Positions 46,028-56,438 are shown, counted from the first letter of the stretch. The stretch is 64,000 bases of DNA from Saccharopolyspora rosea (GCF_025643595.1 NZ_CP102826.1:5270001-5334000), one strand, 5' to 3'. A program made the numbers and translations. Notes: generated by a model from the letters alone, not told the origin.

Positions 46028-47017
46028 TCAGTTCTGCTCGGTGAGCTTGCTGCGCAGGCGCAGGACGGCGCGGGTGTGCAGCTGGCACACCCGCGACTCG
46101 GTCACCCCGAGGACCTTGCCGATCTCGGCCAGGGTGAGGTTCTCGAAGTAGTAGAGGGTGACGACCACGCGGTCGCGCTCGCTGAGCCGTCCCACCGCCT
46201 CGACGAGCTGCCGCCGGCTGTCCCGGTCCACCAGCGCGGCGACGGGGTCCTCGGCGCGGTCATCGGGCAGCGTCTCGGCGAGGGACGCGTTGGCCGGACC
46301 ACCACCGATGAGGTCGTCCAGCGCGATCACGCTGGTCATCTGGAGTTGGGCGAACAGCTCGCGCAGCTCCTCCACGGACAGTTCGAGCTCCTCGGCCAGT
46401 TCCGAGTCGGTGGCCGTGCGCTGCAACCTGGCCTCCAGGCGTTCCAGCGCGCGCTCCACGTCGCGAGCCCGGCTGCGCACCGACCGCGGCACCCAGTCCT
46501 GGGCGCGCAGGTCGTCGAGGATCGCGCCGCGAATGCGCTGCATGGCGTAGGTCTCGAACTTCAGGCCGCGCTCGGGTTCGAACTTCTCGATCGCATCGAC
46601 CAGGCCGAAGATCCCGGACTGGATCAGGTCGGAGATCTCGACGTGCGAGGGCAGGCCGGTTCCCACCCGGCCGGCCACGTACTTGACCAGCGGCGCGTAG
46701 TGCAGCACGAGCCGGTCGCGCAGCTCCTGGTCGCGGCGCTCGCCGAACGCCTTCCACAGCGCCACTATCCCGGCCTCGACCTCGTCGGCGCCGCGCTGGT
46801 CCGCATCGTCGGCGCCGATCCGCTCCGCAGCCAGAAGAGCGCTGTCCAGCGGGAATCGCGTACCCTGCGGCGAGTTGTCGCGCAGCAGGCGTCCGTTGGT
46901 GGCCCCCTCTTCGGCGCGCCGCCGCGCGGAGACCTTCGCCGAGGTCGAGGTCGATCTCGCGGCCACCGTGTCGGAGCCGCCCCCGGCGCTGTCAGGAACG
47001 GGGGTGGGTTCGGTCAT
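46028..47017 (-). CDS. whiG: WhiG/FliA-type sigma factor
   Basis: A 329-residue sigma-70-family factor, group 3. Region 2 has [16 protein letters not shown] and [27 protein letters not shown]; region 3 follows; region 4 has [29 protein letters not shown] with the helix-turn-helix. In Streptomyces WhiG starts sporulation of aerial hyphae, so the organism is probably sporulating; in motile relatives the same family runs flagellar genes. A low-complexity N-terminus of about 85 residues is longer than usual. The start lies 26 bp inside xerC. Confidence 0.93.
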   Translation of the reverse strand: MTEPTPVPDSAGGGSDTVAARSTSTSAKVSARRRAEEGATNGRLLRDNSPQGTRFPLDSALLAAERIGADDADQRGADEVEAGIVALWKAFGERRDQELRDRLVLHYAPLVKYVAGRVGTGLPSHVEISDLIQSGIFGLVDAIEKFEPERGLKFETYAMQRIRGAILDDLRAQDWVPRSVRSRARDVERALERLEARLQRTATDSELAEELELSVEELRELFAQLQMTSVIALDDLIGGGPANASLAETLPDDRAEDPVAALVDRDSRRQLVEAVGRLSERDRVVVTLYYFENLTLAEIGKVLGVTESRVCQLHTRAVLRLRSKLTEQN

Positions 47018-47963
47018 GGATCGCCTTCAGCCGTTCGACGGTCACGTGCGTGTAAAGCTGGGTCGTTGAGAGCGTAGCGTGACCAAGCAACTCCTGAACG
47101 CTACGGAGGTCTGCTCCGCCTTCCAGCAGATGGGTCGCCGCGGAGTGACGCATCCCATGCGGGCCGATGTCCGGAGCACCGGAAACGGCTCCGATCGCCT
47201 CGTGCACGACCCGGCGCACGGTGCGCGGATCGATCCGTCCACCTCGGACTCCCAGGAACAACGCCGCTCCGGACGACTCCTTGGACAGCGCGGGCCGACC
47301 GGCGGAGACCCATCGGCCGAGCGCTCGATCGGCCGGTAGGCCGAACGGCACCACCCGCTCCCGATCGCCCTTGCCGATCACGCGCAAGACCCGGCGCTCG
47401 TCGTCGACGTCGTCGACGTCGAGCCCGCACAACTCGGCCACTCGCACGCCCGTCGCGTACAACAGCTCCAGCATCGCGTGGTCCCGCAACGCCACCGGAT
47501 CACCCTGTTCCGCGCCGAGAGCGGACGCACGCATCGCCTCCCCTGCTTGCTCCTCGCGCAGAACCACGGGCAGTTTGCGCTGCTTCGAAGGTGACGCCAA
47601 GCGCGGTCCCGGATCGACCGGTAACAGCCCGGAACGAAAGGCCCACGCGGTGAAGGTGCGCGCCGCGGCCGTGCGACGCGCGAGCGTCGACCTGCTGGCA
47701 CCGTGCCCGTGCTGCGCCGACAGCCACTCCCGCAGCACGGACACGTCGAGCGCGGCGACGTCCGCGGCCTCACCGGTGCCCAGGTGGTCCAGCAACGACA
47801 CGACATCGGCGACGTAACCGCGCACGGTGTGCCCGGAAAGACCGCGTTCAGCCGCCAAGTACCGCTCGAATCCGTCCACTGCACGAGCGAGCGGTTCCGG
47901 CAGTTTCGCCCGGACAGAGCGGAAATCCGGTCGCCGCGGTCCCGTGGAACGAGTACGCGCCAT
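46992..47963 (-). CDS. xerC: Tyrosine recombinase XerC-like
   Basis: A 323-residue site-specific recombinase that resolves chromosome dimers at dif. Catalytic residues: Arg174 (GVRVAEL), Lys198 (GKGD), His269 and Arg272 (HGMRH), His295 (LGHA) and nucleophile Tyr304 (QLYTH). The SAM-like N-terminal domain spans about 25-110. Start uncertain: ATG 47963 gives the usual length, ATG 48002 and 48008 lie upstream without a clear ribosome site. It sits between dprA and whiG, as in other actinobacteria, and is chromosomal rather than an integrase because no mobile genes adjoin it. Confidence 0.9.
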   Translation of the reverse strand: MARTRSTGPRRPDFRSVRAKLPEPLARAVDGFERYLAAERGLSGHTVRGYVADVVSLLDHLGTGEAADVAALDVSVLREWLSAQHGHGASRSTLARRTAAARTFTAWAFRSGLLPVDPGPRLASPSKQRKLPVVLREEQAGEAMRASALGAEQGDPVALRDHAMLELLYATGVRVAELCGLDVDDVDDERRVLRVIGKGDRERVVPFGLPADRALGRWVSAGRPALSKESSGAALFLGVRGGRIDPRTVRRVVHEAIGAVSGAPDIGPHGMRHSAATHLLEGGADLRSVQELLGHATLSTTQLYTHVTVERLKAIHDRTHPRS

Positions 47964-48040
47964 GCTTCGACGCTCGTCCCTGCGCCGCCGCCGGTCAAGC
48001 ATCGCCACGCCGAAGCATGATCACAAGCCCCCGGACGTCG

Positions 48041-49219
48041 TCACGGCGACACCGACCACCCCCGTTCGGTCCGCACCGCCAGTCCCGCGAGTTCGAGTTC
48101 CGGCAACAGCGCCCGGACCTCCCGCAGCGGCAGACCGCAGTCCCGGGCGACCTCCTCCGCCGCCGCGCCGTCCGCACCGCGCAGGGCGTCGTGCACCCGC
48201 TGCGCCGCGGAGCTCAGGTCGTCGGTGCGGCGCTCCGGAACCGAAGGGCCGCACGGCACCGCGCCAACGAGCGGATTGAGCAGCTCCAGGACGTCCTCGA
48301 CCCGCGTGGCCAGCACCGCTCTGCCGGACCGGACCAGTTCGTGGCAGCCCACCGAGTTCTGCGACGTCACCGGGCCGGGCACCGCCAACACCGGTTTGCC
48401 GAGCGCGTCCGCGCTGTTCGCGGTGTTCGTCGCCCCGCTGCGCGCGCCGGCCTCGACGACCACGGTGGCCCGTCCGGACGCCGCGATGAGCCGGTTGCGC
48501 ACCAGGAAGCGGTGTTTGCGCGGGGGCGTACCCGGCGGGTACTCGCTGACCACGAGCCCCTGCTCGGTGATCACTCGCAGCAGTCGAGCGTGCCCCGCCG
48601 GGTAGTCGATGTCCGCGCCGCAGGCCAGGAACGCCGCGGTCGCGCCGCCCGCGGCGAGGGCACCGCGGTGCGCCGCGCCGTCCACGCCGTACGCCGCACC
48701 GGACACGACCGCGAAGCCGGCTCGGGTGAGACCGTGGCCGAACTCGGCGGCGACGTGTTCGCCGTAGCCCGACGCCGCTCTGGCCCCGACCACCGCCACG
48801 CCTGTACCCAGCACGTCGCGGGTTGCGGCGGAACCCCGCACCCACAACGCCAGCGGTTCGGCCATGCCGGGCAGTTCCACGGACCTGGCGTCCGCCAGAC
48901 CGGCGAACACCGCGACCGGCCATTCGTCGTCCTCCGGCACGACGATCCGGACGCCCGCCTCGTCCGCAGCGGCGAGCAACCGCTCGCCCGAGACGTGGTC
49001 GGCGCGGGCCTCCACCTCCTTCGCGACGCCCGGTGGGACCTTTCCCCGGCGGACCGCCTCGGCAGCACGGCACGGCCCCGCTTCGGCGACGAACCCGGCC
49101 AACGCCGGGGCAGGAGGCTCCGCCACCCCGGACAGATACGCCCGCGCGGCGCGGATCCGCCGGTACTCGGCGTCGCCGCGGCCGGATGCCAGCAGCCGCA
49201 TGTCGTGGTGCGAGCTCAT
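48041..49219 (-). CDS. dprA: DNA-processing protein DprA
   Basis: A 392-residue protein that protects incoming single-stranded DNA and loads RecA during transformation. The Rossmann-like core (about 125-330) has VVGARAASGYGEHVAAEF, VSGAAYGVDGAAHRGAL and AVPGPVTSQNSVG; a C-terminal winged-helix DprA_WH domain follows. ATG overlaps the comM stop by one base (TGATG). The comM-dprA pair is a conserved competence-type cassette even in organisms not known to be competent. Confidence 0.95.
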   Translation of the reverse strand: MSSHHDMRLLASGRGDAEYRRIRAARAYLSGVAEPPAPALAGFVAEAGPCRAAEAVRRGKVPPGVAKEVEARADHVSGERLLAAADEAGVRIVVPEDDEWPVAVFAGLADARSVELPGMAEPLALWVRGSAATRDVLGTGVAVVGARAASGYGEHVAAEFGHGLTRAGFAVVSGAAYGVDGAAHRGALAAGGATAAFLACGADIDYPAGHARLLRVITEQGLVVSEYPPGTPPRKHRFLVRNRLIAASGRATVVVEAGARSGATNTANSADALGKPVLAVPGPVTSQNSVGCHELVRSGRAVLATRVEDVLELLNPLVGAVPCGPSVPERRTDDLSSAAQRVHDALRGADGAAAEEVARDCGLPLREVRALLPELELAGLAVRTERGWSVSP

Positions 49220-50739
49220 CAGGCCGCCCTCCGATCCCGGAACTCCAGCGCCGCGGCGACGTGTTCGGCTTCCGGGACCGTGCGCCCGTCGAGATCGGCG
49301 AGCGTCCAGGCCACCCGCAGGCACCGGTCCGCACCGCGCGCGGTGATCGCTCCGGACTCCAATCCGCGGTCCAGCAGTGCCGTAACGCGGGAGGGCAGCG
49401 AGAACTCGCGCCGCAGCACCGGTCCGGGCACCTCGTTGTTCGTCCGCCAGCCGTGCTCCTGCCACCGCTCCCGAGCCGAATCCCGGGCTGCCGCGACCCG
49501 TTCCCGGACCACGGCGGTGGGTTCCGGATCCGGTCCGCCGTAGACCGACATCGCGGTGATCGGCCTGGTCCGCACCCGCAGATCGACCCGGTCCAGCAGC
49601 GGCCCGGACAGCTTGCCGAGGTAACGCCGCCGCGCGTGCGGGGCGCACCGGCAGTCGACCTCCCGCGCCGGAGCGCACGGACACGGGTTCGTGGCCAGCA
49701 CCAACTGGAACCTCGCCGGATACCGGAAGGTCCCGTCCCGCCTGGCGATCCGGACCTCTCCCTCCTCCAACGCGGTGCGCAGCGCCTCCAGCCGCTTCGG
49801 GCCGAGCTCGCACGCTTCGTCCAACAGCAGGATGCCGTGATGGGCGCGGCTGACCGCCCCGGGCCGCGCCCACCCGGTGCCGCCACCGACCAACGCCGAG
49901 ACCGACAGCGACGGATGCGGTGCCACGAACGGCGGTGTCGGCGAAAGCCCGGTGTCCTCTCCCAGGTCACCGGCCACCGAGCGGATCGCGGTCACCTCCA
50001 GCGCCTCGTGGCGCGTCAGCTCGGGCAGCAGGCCGCAGAGGCGTTTGGCCAGCATCGTCTTGCCGGTGCCGGGCGGTCCGACCATGAGCAGGTGGTGCCC
50101 GCCCGCCGCAGCCACCTCCAGTGCCCACCGCGCCTCCGGCTGCCCGAGCACGTCGGCGAGGTCCAGCACCTCGCCCGGCTCCGACCGCGCCAGCGGCGGA
50201 GGCGGTTGGTCGTCCAGGTCGACCAGCTCCCGCAGCCACGCGATCACCTGGCGCAGATGGGTGGCGCCGAAGACCTCCAGACCGTCGACGAGCTTCGCCT
50301 CGGCGAGCCCGGCGGTCGGTACCACGGCCCGCGCCATGCCCTCCCGCCGCGCCGCCAGCAGCGCGGGCAGCAGTCCTCGGACCGGCCGGATCCGCCCGTC
50401 CAGCGCCAGCTCCCCGAGCAGCACCGTGCGGTCCAGGCGGTGTGGCGGGACCACCTCGGCTCCCGCCAACACCGCGCAGGCCAGGGCGAGGTCGTAACTG
50501 GTGCCGGTCTTGGGCACGGCGGCAGGGGAGAGCGCGAGCGTCACGCAGGTCTCCGGCCAGTCCTCGCGGCAGTTCTGCACCGCCGCGCGCACGCGGTTCT
50601 TCGACTCCTGCAACGCGGTGTCCGGCAGCCCCAGGAGCTGGACCGATGGCAGACCGCCCTTGCGCACGTCCGCCTCGATCTCCACCAGCACCCCGTCGAC
50701 GCCCAACAGCGCGACTGCCCAGGTTCGCCGCAACGCCAT
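49219..50739 (-). CDS. comM: YifB/ComM-family Mg-chelatase-like AAA+ helicase
   Basis: A 506-residue AAA+ protein. The N-terminal ChlI-N domain is at 20-170. Walker A is GPPGTGKT (221-228), Walker B is GILLLDEA, and a cysteine pair-rich insert CPCAPAREVDCRCAP follows ATNPCP. In other bacteria ComM is a branch-migration helicase acting on transformed DNA. It is not a metal chelatase despite the older name. The ATG abuts the TAG of yraN. Confidence 0.93.
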   Translation of the reverse strand: MALRRTWAVALLGVDGVLVEIEADVRKGGLPSVQLLGLPDTALQESKNRVRAAVQNCREDWPETCVTLALSPAAVPKTGTSYDLALACAVLAGAEVVPPHRLDRTVLLGELALDGRIRPVRGLLPALLAARREGMARAVVPTAGLAEAKLVDGLEVFGATHLRQVIAWLRELVDLDDQPPPPLARSEPGEVLDLADVLGQPEARWALEVAAAGGHHLLMVGPPGTGKTMLAKRLCGLLPELTRHEALEVTAIRSVAGDLGEDTGLSPTPPFVAPHPSLSVSALVGGGTGWARPGAVSRAHHGILLLDEACELGPKRLEALRTALEEGEVRIARRDGTFRYPARFQLVLATNPCPCAPAREVDCRCAPHARRRYLGKLSGPLLDRVDLRVRTRPITAMSVYGGPDPEPTAVVRERVAAARDSARERWQEHGWRTNNEVPGPVLRREFSLPSRVTALLDRGLESGAITARGADRCLRVAWTLADLDGRTVPEAEHVAAALEFRDRRAA

Positions 50740-51138
50740 CTAGAACACCCCCTTCAGGTGCTCCAGGCGGACGGGTCTGCCCGGTGGCCACAACACCGAC
50801 ACCACGTCGAAGCGCACCGGGCAGCCGACGAGCCCGCGCTCGGACAACCAGGTGCGGGCCAGGCTCCGGACCCGGCTGATCTTGTCCGGCGAGACCGCAC
50901 CCAGCGGACCGCCGTAGTCGACCCCGGAGCGCGCCTTGACCTCGCAGAACACCACGGTGTCGCCGTCGGTGGCGACGATGTCGAGCTCTCCGCGCGGGCA
51001 GCTCCAGTTGCGGTCGAGCACCATCAGCCCGTGTCGTTCCAGCAGTCGTGCGGCCAGGCGCTCGCCCTCGATGCCCAAGGCGTGCCGACGGCCCTTGGTG
51101 TCGTCATCGGACAGCGGTCCCACGATCGTCCGCTTCAT
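50740..51138 (-). CDS. YraN/UPF0102 nuclease-fold protein
   Basis: A 132-residue protein of the restriction-endonuclease-like fold. Motifs [24 protein letters not shown] and FCEVKAR give the Glu/Asp/Glu-x-Lys set of a PD-(D/E)XK site. Function is unproven; position upstream of comM and dprA suggests a role in DNA uptake or repair. ATG 51138 with GGAGG upstream. First gene of the operon and preceded by the bipartite DnaA-box element. Confidence 0.93.
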   Translation of the reverse strand: MKRTIVGPLSDDDTKGRRHALGIEGERLAARLLERHGLMVLDRNWSCPRGELDIVATDGDTVVFCEVKARSGVDYGGPLGAVSPDKISRVRSLARTWLSERGLVGCPVRFDVVSVLWPPGRPVRLEHLKGVF

Positions 51139-51219
51139 GGTCGCCTCCCGGTCCAGCGGTCAACATCGACATCTCCAACGTGCCGAGACCGCGCACCGAG
51201 TACCAGGCTCTTCGCAAAT

Positions 51220-51248
51220 CTGTGGATAAACCGGTCACCTGTGGACAA
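51220..51248 (-). promoter_or_regulatory. Bipartite DnaA-box-like element, copy 2
   Basis: On the minus strand it starts TTGTCCACA (51248-51240) and ends TTATCCACAG (51230-51221 and one further base); the second is the exact E. coli DnaA box. 25 of 29 positions match copy 1. It ends 82 bp upstream of the yraN start, in the presumed promoter of yraN-comM-dprA. Confidence 0.7.
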
Positions 51249-51300
51249 CTCGGTTAATGCGGACGAGTGAGAAAAGTCCGCAGACCCGAAAAGCGCGCGC

Positions 51301-51336
51301 AAAAAAACTCGGGCGGTCGCTCACCGACCGCCCGAG
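51301..51336 (-). terminator. Intrinsic terminator with T tract after DUF2469 gene
   Basis: CTCGGGCGGTCG (51308-51319) pairs perfectly with CGACCGCCCGAG (51325-51336), loop 5 nt; on the minus strand the stem is followed by seven T (51307-51301). Unusually complete for a GC-rich actinobacterium. Ends the lepB-rnhB-DUF2469 transcript 23 nt past the stop. Confidence 0.95.
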
Positions 51337-51358
51337 CTCCGGGTACGCACGTCGCCGC

Positions 51359-51682
51359 TCAGCCGCCGAACGGGCCGCTCTCCGGCAACCGCAGATCAGG
51401 CTTGTCCAGCTCCTCCACGTTCACGTCCTTGAACGTGATGACCCGCACGTTCTTGACGAACCGCGCCGGGCGGTACATGTCCCACACCCACGCGTCCGAC
51501 ATCGCCACCTCGAAGTAGACCTCCGAGTCGGAGTTGCGCACCTGCACGTCCACCACGTTGGCCAGGTAGAAGCGCCGTTCGGTCTCCACGACGTACGTGA
51601 ACTGCCCGACGATGTCGCGATACTCCTTGTAGAGCTGCAGCTCCATCTCGGTCTCGTACTTTTCGAGATCCTCGGCGCTCAT
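51359..51682 (-). CDS. DUF2469 protein
   Basis: A 107-residue acidic soluble protein highly conserved in actinobacteria next to rnhB (mycobacterial Rv2901c type). It opens MSAEDLEKYETEMELQLYKEY and has no signal peptide. Function unknown. Last gene before the T-tract terminator. Confidence 0.92.
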   Translation of the reverse strand: MSAEDLEKYETEMELQLYKEYRDIVGQFTYVVETERRFYLANVVDVQVRNSDSEVYFEVAMSDAWVWDMYRPARFVKNVRVITFKDVNVEELDKPDLRLPESGPFGG

Positions 51683-51715
51683 CGCTGTGCGAGCCCTTCC
51701 ACGTTGCCGATCGGA

Positions 51716-52471
51716 CTACCACTCGTCGTCATTGTCCACCACATCGCCCTCGGAAGCATCGAACAACCCGGGCTTGCTGGTCACCGTTCGCGGGCAGCGC
51801 ACCCCGTGCAGCTGCGCGGCGGACGCCACGTTGGCGTAGGACCAGCGGTGCTCCGCGCAGGGGCCGAACCGCTCCAGCCGCGCCGAGTGCAGCGGTGTGC
51901 AGTAGCCCTTGTGCTCGTCGAAGGCGTAGTCCGGGAAGTCGGTGTGCAGGTCGGTCATGATCCGGTCGCGGGTCACCTTCGCCAGCACCGACGCCGCCGC
52001 GACGCAGGCGGCGACCAGATCGCCCTTGATCACCGCCACGCTCGGCGTGGCCAGCCCCTGCACCCGGAACCCGTCGGTGAGCACGTACCCCGGGTGCACC
52101 TCCAGCTGCGCGATGGCGCGGCGCATCCCCTCAAGGTTCGCCACGTGGATGCCCAACGCGTCGACGTCCTCGGCGGGGATGACGATCGCGGACCAGCTCA
52201 GCGCACGCCGGGTGATGATGTCGAACAGGCGCTCCCGCTCCTGCTGGGTCAGGACCTTCGAGTCGGTGAGGCCGTCGAAGCGGCGGCCGTCACCGGGTTT
52301 CAGCGCGCAGGCCGCCACCACCAACGGCCCGGCGCACGCACCGCGCCCCGCTTCGTCGACCCCCGCCACCGGCCCGAGACCGCGGCGGTCCAGCGCGCTC
52401 TGGAGCGCCCAGTTGCCGCTGCTGCGCCGGACCACCGTTCTCGGCGGCCGGAACTCCAGCCTCGCCGCCAC
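51716..52471 (-). CDS. rnhB: Ribonuclease HII
   Basis: A 251-residue endonuclease that cuts RNA in RNA-DNA hybrids and removes single misincorporated ribonucleotides. The Asp-Glu pair is in GVDEAGRG, a further Asp in LTDSKVL, and the fourth acid in LTDGFRV. GTG start 2 bp after the lepB stop. A C-terminal acidic tail DNDDEW is present. Confidence 0.95.
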   Translation of the reverse strand: MAARLEFRPPRTVVRRSSGNWALQSALDRRGLGPVAGVDEAGRGACAGPLVVAACALKPGDGRRFDGLTDSKVLTQQERERLFDIITRRALSWSAIVIPAEDVDALGIHVANLEGMRRAIAQLEVHPGYVLTDGFRVQGLATPSVAVIKGDLVAACVAAASVLAKVTRDRIMTDLHTDFPDYAFDEHKGYCTPLHSARLERFGPCAEHRWSYANVASAAQLHGVRCPRTVTSKPGLFDASEGDVVDNDDEW

Positions 52472-52473
52472 CG

Positions 52474-53397
52474 TCAGCGTCGCTCCCGCGAACGTCTGTC
52501 ACTCACCACACCGACGAGCCTACGGCCCATCCAGACCGTCGGGAACGCCGCGGCGAATCCGACCCCCGCCGGTAGCCCCGTCTGCCACCCGGGGGCGCCG
52601 AGCGCGCCGGCCTGCGGATTCGGGTCGCCGACGGACTGCCAGCGGGTCGGCGGCAGCACGATGAACTGCGCCTTGCCGATGACGTTCGAGACCGGGACCA
52701 CACCGTTGAGGCCGCCGCCGCCCTGCACCCGGGAGTCCGCGGAGTCGTTGCGGTTGTCACCCATCACCCACAGGTCACCCCGCGGGACCGTCACCGGCTT
52801 GAACTCGTCCTGACCCGGCGCCTTGCCCGGCTCCCAGTAGACGTAGGGCTCGTTCAGCGGTTTGCCGTCGACCAGCACGCGGTTCTGCGGGTCGCAGCAC
52901 GAGACGGTCTGGCCGCCGGTGGCGATCACGCGCTTGACGAAGTCCTTCTCATCGGGCGCGCCGAAGCCGAGCAGCGAGGCCACGCCCTGGAAGAACCCGA
53001 CGACCGGGTTGGACGTCTTGGGCGTCTCGAACTCGTTCTCCATCCACGTCTGGGGGCCGCGGAAGACCACCACGTCGCCCGGCTTCGGATCGCTGAACCG
53101 GTAGGTGATCTTGTCGACCAGCACCCGGTCGTTGTTGCAACCGGTGCACCCGTGCAGGGTGCGCTCCATCGACTGCGAGGGGATCACGTACACGCGCGCC
53201 ACGAACGCCTGGATGAGCACCGTCAGCACCAGCGCGGTGACGATCAGGATGGGCAGCTCTTTCCAGAACGAGCCCTTCTTCTTTCCCCGGGACCGGCCCC
53301 GCCGGGAGCGCTCCGCTGGCGCTTCCGGAGTACCACTCGGGTACTCCCCGTGCTGGGGTTCTTCCTCTGGTCCGGTGGAGCGCACGACATCGGCCAC
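52474..53397 (-). CDS. lepB: Signal peptidase I
   Basis: A 307-residue membrane protease that removes Sec and Tat signal peptides. A cytoplasmic Lys/Arg-rich N-terminus (1-46) precedes one helix (about 47-69), then Ser76 in PSQSM is the nucleophile and the Lys of [10 protein letters not shown] is the general base; [11 protein letters not shown] is box E. A Gly/Pro-rich C-terminus ends near a second hydrophobic patch. Probably processes the two secreted proteases in this window. GTG start at 53397. Confidence 0.95.
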   Translation of the reverse strand: MADVVRSTGPEEEPQHGEYPSGTPEAPAERSRRGRSRGKKKGSFWKELPILIVTALVLTVLIQAFVARVYVIPSQSMERTLHGCTGCNNDRVLVDKITYRFSDPKPGDVVVFRGPQTWMENEFETPKTSNPVVGFFQGVASLLGFGAPDEKDFVKRVIATGGQTVSCCDPQNRVLVDGKPLNEPYVYWEPGKAPGQDEFKPVTVPRGDLWVMGDNRNDSADSRVQGGGGLNGVVPVSNVIGKAQFIVLPPTRWQSVGDPNPQAGALGAPGWQTGLPAGVGFAAAFPTVWMGRRLVGVVSDRRSRERR

Positions 53398-53602
53398 CCG
53401 GCCAGGCTACTGGAAACAGCAGGCGCGGCGTCGTGCTCCCCCGGCAGTCCAGGGCCTCCCCCCCAGGACCGGTTGGCGGCGCACTGACGTGCGCTTTTCC
53501 CGGTGCGGAAGGTCGACTCGGGGTGCGGTCCGGCAGCACTCACCCGCCGCCCGCCCGCCTTGATCACCCGATGGTGCGGATCGGGCTGTCCGGAAAAGGC
53601 GA

Positions 53603-53630
53603 AAGGCCCGGGTGCGAGCACCCGGGCCTT
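53603..53630 (-). terminator. Hairpin terminator after rplS
   Basis: AAGGCCCGGGTG (53603-53614) pairs perfectly with CACCCGGGCCTT (53619-53630), 4-nt loop, followed on the minus strand by TTTCGCC and TTTTCC. 25 nt past the rplS stop. Confidence 0.92.
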
Positions 53631-53654
53631 GCCGAACGTTCCGCGCGGAGCGGA

Positions 53655-54014
53655 TCAGGAAGCCGGAGCGGTCTCCCGCTTCTCCTTGACCTTCGCCGCC
53701 TTGCCGACGCGGTCCCGCAGGTAGTACAGCTTCGCCCGTCGCACGTCTCCGCGCGTGGCGACCTCGATCTTCGCGATGTTCGGGGAATGCACCGGGAAGG
53801 TGCGCTCCACACCGACACCGAAGGACACCTTGCGCACGGTGAAGGTCTCCCGGATGCCGTCGCCCTGGCGGCGGATCACCACGCCCTGGAAGACCTGGGT
53901 CCGCTCCCGCGAACCCTCGATGACGCGGACGTGGACCTTGAGCGTGTCGCCGGGCCGGAAGGCCGGGATGTCGGAACGCAACGACTGGGCGTCCAGTGCG
54001 TCCAGGGTGTTCAT
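53655..54014 (-). CDS. rplS: 50S ribosomal protein L19
   Basis: A 119-residue ribosomal protein at the 30S-50S interface. [26 protein letters not shown] and [17 protein letters not shown] are diagnostic. Usually last of the rpsP-rimM-trmD-rplS cluster. ATG at 54014, 190 bp downstream of the trmD stop, so a separate promoter is likely. Confidence 0.98.
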   Translation of the reverse strand: MNTLDALDAQSLRSDIPAFRPGDTLKVHVRVIEGSRERTQVFQGVVIRRQGDGIRETFTVRKVSFGVGVERTFPVHSPNIAKIEVATRGDVRRAKLYYLRDRVGKAAKVKEKRETAPAS

Positions 54015-54204
54015 CGGTGGTCCGTCCTCATCCGTGTCGATGGCACCCGTGTTCTCGCATGTCGGAACCCAACCTGCCGGTGGGCACCGCCTGACACGGG
54101 GTGAACTTGCTTTGCGAGCACGCCGGACTCGTCCGGCTGCAACAACCGTTCCAGTGTGCCAGATCCGCATCCGACCGCTGGAACCGACCCTGTTCGAGGG
54201 GAGT

Positions 54205-55002
54205 TCAGCGGACCGCGTCTCCGGACTCGCCGGACTCTCCGGAATGCTCGGGTTCACCGAGTCTACCCAGGTGTTCCCGGTCCGCCGCGCCCAGGGTGCC
54301 CGCGGGCATCGCGGCCAGCAGGTCCGGTCGCCGGTGGTAGGTGCGCTCCAGCGCCTGGTCGCGCCGCCAGCGGGCGATCGCGGCGTGGTTGCCGGACCGC
54401 AGCACGTCGGGGACCGCACGGCCGCGCCACACCTCGGGCCGGGTGTAGCAGGGACCTTCCAGCAGGCCGTCGGAGAACGAGTCCTGCTCGGCCGACATCG
54501 GATTGCCGAGCACGCCGGGCAGCAGCCGCGCGACCGCCTCGATCATGACCAGCGCCGCGACCTCGCCGCCGACCAGCACGTAGTCGCCGATGGAGACCTC
54601 CTCCACCGGCATCCGGGTCGCGGCGTCGTCGATGACGCGCTGGTCGATGCCCTCGTAGCGACCGCAGGCGAACACCAGCCGCGGTTCGGCGGACCAGCGG
54701 ACAGCGGTGCGCTGGGTGAACGGGCGTCCCGCCGGGGTGGGAACCACCAGCCGCGGCGCGGGGCCGCCCGCATCGGTGGCGCACACCTCGTCCAGGGCCT
54801 CGCCCCAGACCTGGGGCTTCATCACCATGCCGGGACCGCCGCCGTACGGGCTGTCGTCGACCGAGCGGTGCACGTCGTGCGTCCAGTCGCGCAGGTCGTG
54901 CACGCCGACCTCGATGCGCCCGCGGTCGATGGCCTTGCCCAGCAGGGCTTCCCGCAGCGGGGCCAGGTAGTCGGGGAAGATCGTGATGACGTCGATGCGC
55001 AT
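54205..55002 (-). CDS. trmD: tRNA (guanine-N1)-methyltransferase
   Basis: A 265-residue trefoil-knot methyltransferase that makes m1G37 in tRNA and prevents frameshifting. The knot motifs [12 protein letters not shown] and [10 protein letters not shown] are present, as are the N-terminal DVITIFPDY and [10 protein letters not shown]. The C-terminus ends in a short GES repeat not essential to the family. ATG 55002, 42 bp after the rimM stop. Confidence 0.97.
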   Translation of the reverse strand: MRIDVITIFPDYLAPLREALLGKAIDRGRIEVGVHDLRDWTHDVHRSVDDSPYGGGPGMVMKPQVWGEALDEVCATDAGGPAPRLVVPTPAGRPFTQRTAVRWSAEPRLVFACGRYEGIDQRVIDDAATRMPVEEVSIGDYVLVGGEVAALVMIEAVARLLPGVLGNPMSAEQDSFSDGLLEGPCYTRPEVWRGRAVPDVLRSGNHAAIARWRRDQALERTYHRRPDLLAAMPAGTLGAADREHLGRLGEPEHSGESGESGDAVR

Positions 55003-55044
55003 GCCGGGCCTCGGATGTTTCGAGCGTGGAGTCGACACGGCCGG

Positions 55045-55578
55045 TCAGCCCGCGTCGAGCAGGCCCTCCGGAGGATCGACGACGAGCCGTCCGGCGGCGA
55101 GGTCGACCTCGGGGACGATCTCGGAGACGAACGGCACCAGGACTTCGCGGTCGTCGGAGGTGCGGACCGCCAGCAGTTCCCCGCCGGGCGTGTGCACCAC
55201 CTCGCGGACCACGCCCACCTCGGCGCCGGACACCTGGACCACCCGGAGACCTTCCAGCTCCAGGTCGTGGAACTCGTCCGGGTCGTCGGTGGGTTCGAGT
55301 TGGTCGCTGCGCACCGTGAGCACCGCGCCGCGCAGCGCCTCGGCGGCTTCCCGGCCCTCGACGCCCTCGGCGCGCACGAGCAGCCGCCCGGCATGCGGCC
55401 GGGCGGCTGCCACGGTGAACACCTCGTCGCGTGCGGCGCCGCGGCGCCGAGCTCCGAGCACGGCGCCGGGGGCGAACCGCAGCTCCGGGCTGTCGGTCAG
55501 CACCTCGACCACGAGCTCGCCCTGCACACCGTGCGGCTTGACGACGCGCCCCACGGCGAGGGTTTCGTGCTCGCTCAT
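55045..55578 (-). CDS. rimM: 16S rRNA processing factor RimM
   Basis: A 177-residue two-domain protein (N-terminal RimM and C-terminal PRC barrel) that helps mature the 30S head. [16 protein letters not shown] opens it and [14 protein letters not shown] lies in the PRC domain. Eight bases follow the khpA stop. Part of the rpsP-khpA-rimM-trmD cluster. Confidence 0.96.
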   Translation of the reverse strand: MSEHETLAVGRVVKPHGVQGELVVEVLTDSPELRFAPGAVLGARRRGAARDEVFTVAAARPHAGRLLVRAEGVEGREAAEALRGAVLTVRSDQLEPTDDPDEFHDLELEGLRVVQVSGAEVGVVREVVHTPGGELLAVRTSDDREVLVPFVSEIVPEVDLAAGRLVVDPPEGLLDAG

Positions 55579-55586
55579 GATCGCGC

Positions 55587-55829
55587 TCAGCGGTCGGTGT
55601 CGACCACGTCGACCCGGATGCCGCGACCGCCGATGCCGGACATGACCGTCCGCAGCGCCGTCGCGGTCCGGCCGCTGCGGCCGATGACCTTGCCCAGATC
55701 GTCGGGGTTGACGTGCACCTCCAGGGTGCGCCCCCGACGGGTCGTGAGGAGCTGGACGCGCACGTCGTCCGGGTTGTCGACGATGCCGCGCACCAGGTGC
55801 TCAAGCGCGTCCGCGAGGACCGTCGTCAC
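55587..55829 (-). CDS. khpA: KH-domain RNA-binding protein KhpA
   Basis: An 80-residue single type II KH domain with GxxG as GRSG in [16 protein letters not shown] start overlaps the rpsP stop by 4 bp (GTGA). In other Gram-positives it forms a dimer with KhpB and binds mRNA and tRNA. Conserved between rpsP and rimM. Confidence 0.95.
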   Translation of the reverse strand: MTTVLADALEHLVRGIVDNPDDVRVQLLTTRRGRTLEVHVNPDDLGKVIGRSGRTATALRTVMSGIGGRGIRVDVVDTDR

Positions 55830-56278
55830 GCCTGGCCTTCCTCGGACTTCTGCTCCTCGGCCTTCTGCTCCTCGGCCTTCTCAGCCTTGGCGCCGCCCTT
55901 CTTCTTCGGGGTGACGGCCTCGACCGAGGGCTCCTCGTTGGCGGCGGCCAGCGCAGCCTCGAACAGCTCCTGCTTGGACGGCTTGGCCTCGGCGACCTTC
56001 AGCTTGCCCTCGGCGCCCGGCAGGCCCTGGAACTTCTGCCAGTCACCGGTGATCTCCAGGATGTTGCGCACCGGCTCGGTCGGCTGCGCACCGACGCCCA
56101 GCCAGTACTGCGCGCGCTCGGAGTTGACCTCGATGCGGCTCGGGTTCTCCTTCGGGTGGTACTGGCCGATCGTCTCGATCGCCCGGCCGTTGCGGCGGGT
56201 GCGGGCGTCGGCGACCACGATGCGGTAGTGCGGCTCGCGGATCTTACCGATCCGCGCCAGCTTGATCTTCACAGCCAC
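55826..56278 (-). CDS. rpsP: 30S ribosomal protein S16
   Basis: A 150-residue small-subunit protein: [10 protein letters not shown] at the start, [19 protein letters not shown], and an extended Glu/Lys/Ala-rich tail of about 60 residues typical of actinobacterial S16. GTG at 56278. First gene of the cluster. Confidence 0.97.
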   Translation of the reverse strand: MAVKIKLARIGKIREPHYRIVVADARTRRNGRAIETIGQYHPKENPSRIEVNSERAQYWLGVGAQPTEPVRNILEITGDWQKFQGLPGAEGKLKVAEAKPSKQELFEAALAAANEEPSVEAVTPKKKGGAKAEKAEEQKAEEQKSEEGQA

Positions 56279-56438
56279 GGGTGGTGGTGCTCCTCGGACT
56301 CTCGTTCGTGCTTCGGTGAGCATGCCACGCCGCGTGGGGCAACGGATGGACTGCTCATACGTCAACGGCCACGGACGGTGAGAGGGACCGCTCGCGGCGA
56401 ACAGCTCCCCATTGTGCCAGACCTGGTCGGCGCCGGGC

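Noticed and set aside
46992..47963. XerC-like gene as phage or element integrase
   Set aside because: No att repeats, tRNA or mobile genes nearby; position beside dprA and whiG is the core location.
49219..50739. Second magnesium chelatase
   Set aside because: Domain order and neighbours are those of YifB/ComM, not a metal chelatase.
48823..51270. 815-codon plus-strand open frame
   Set aside because: Antisense to dprA, comM and yraN, whose motifs and start/stop overlaps are clear.
51726..51740. TTGTCCACC as a further DnaA box
   Set aside because: One mismatch, inside the rnhB coding end (Val-Asp-Asn), and unpaired.
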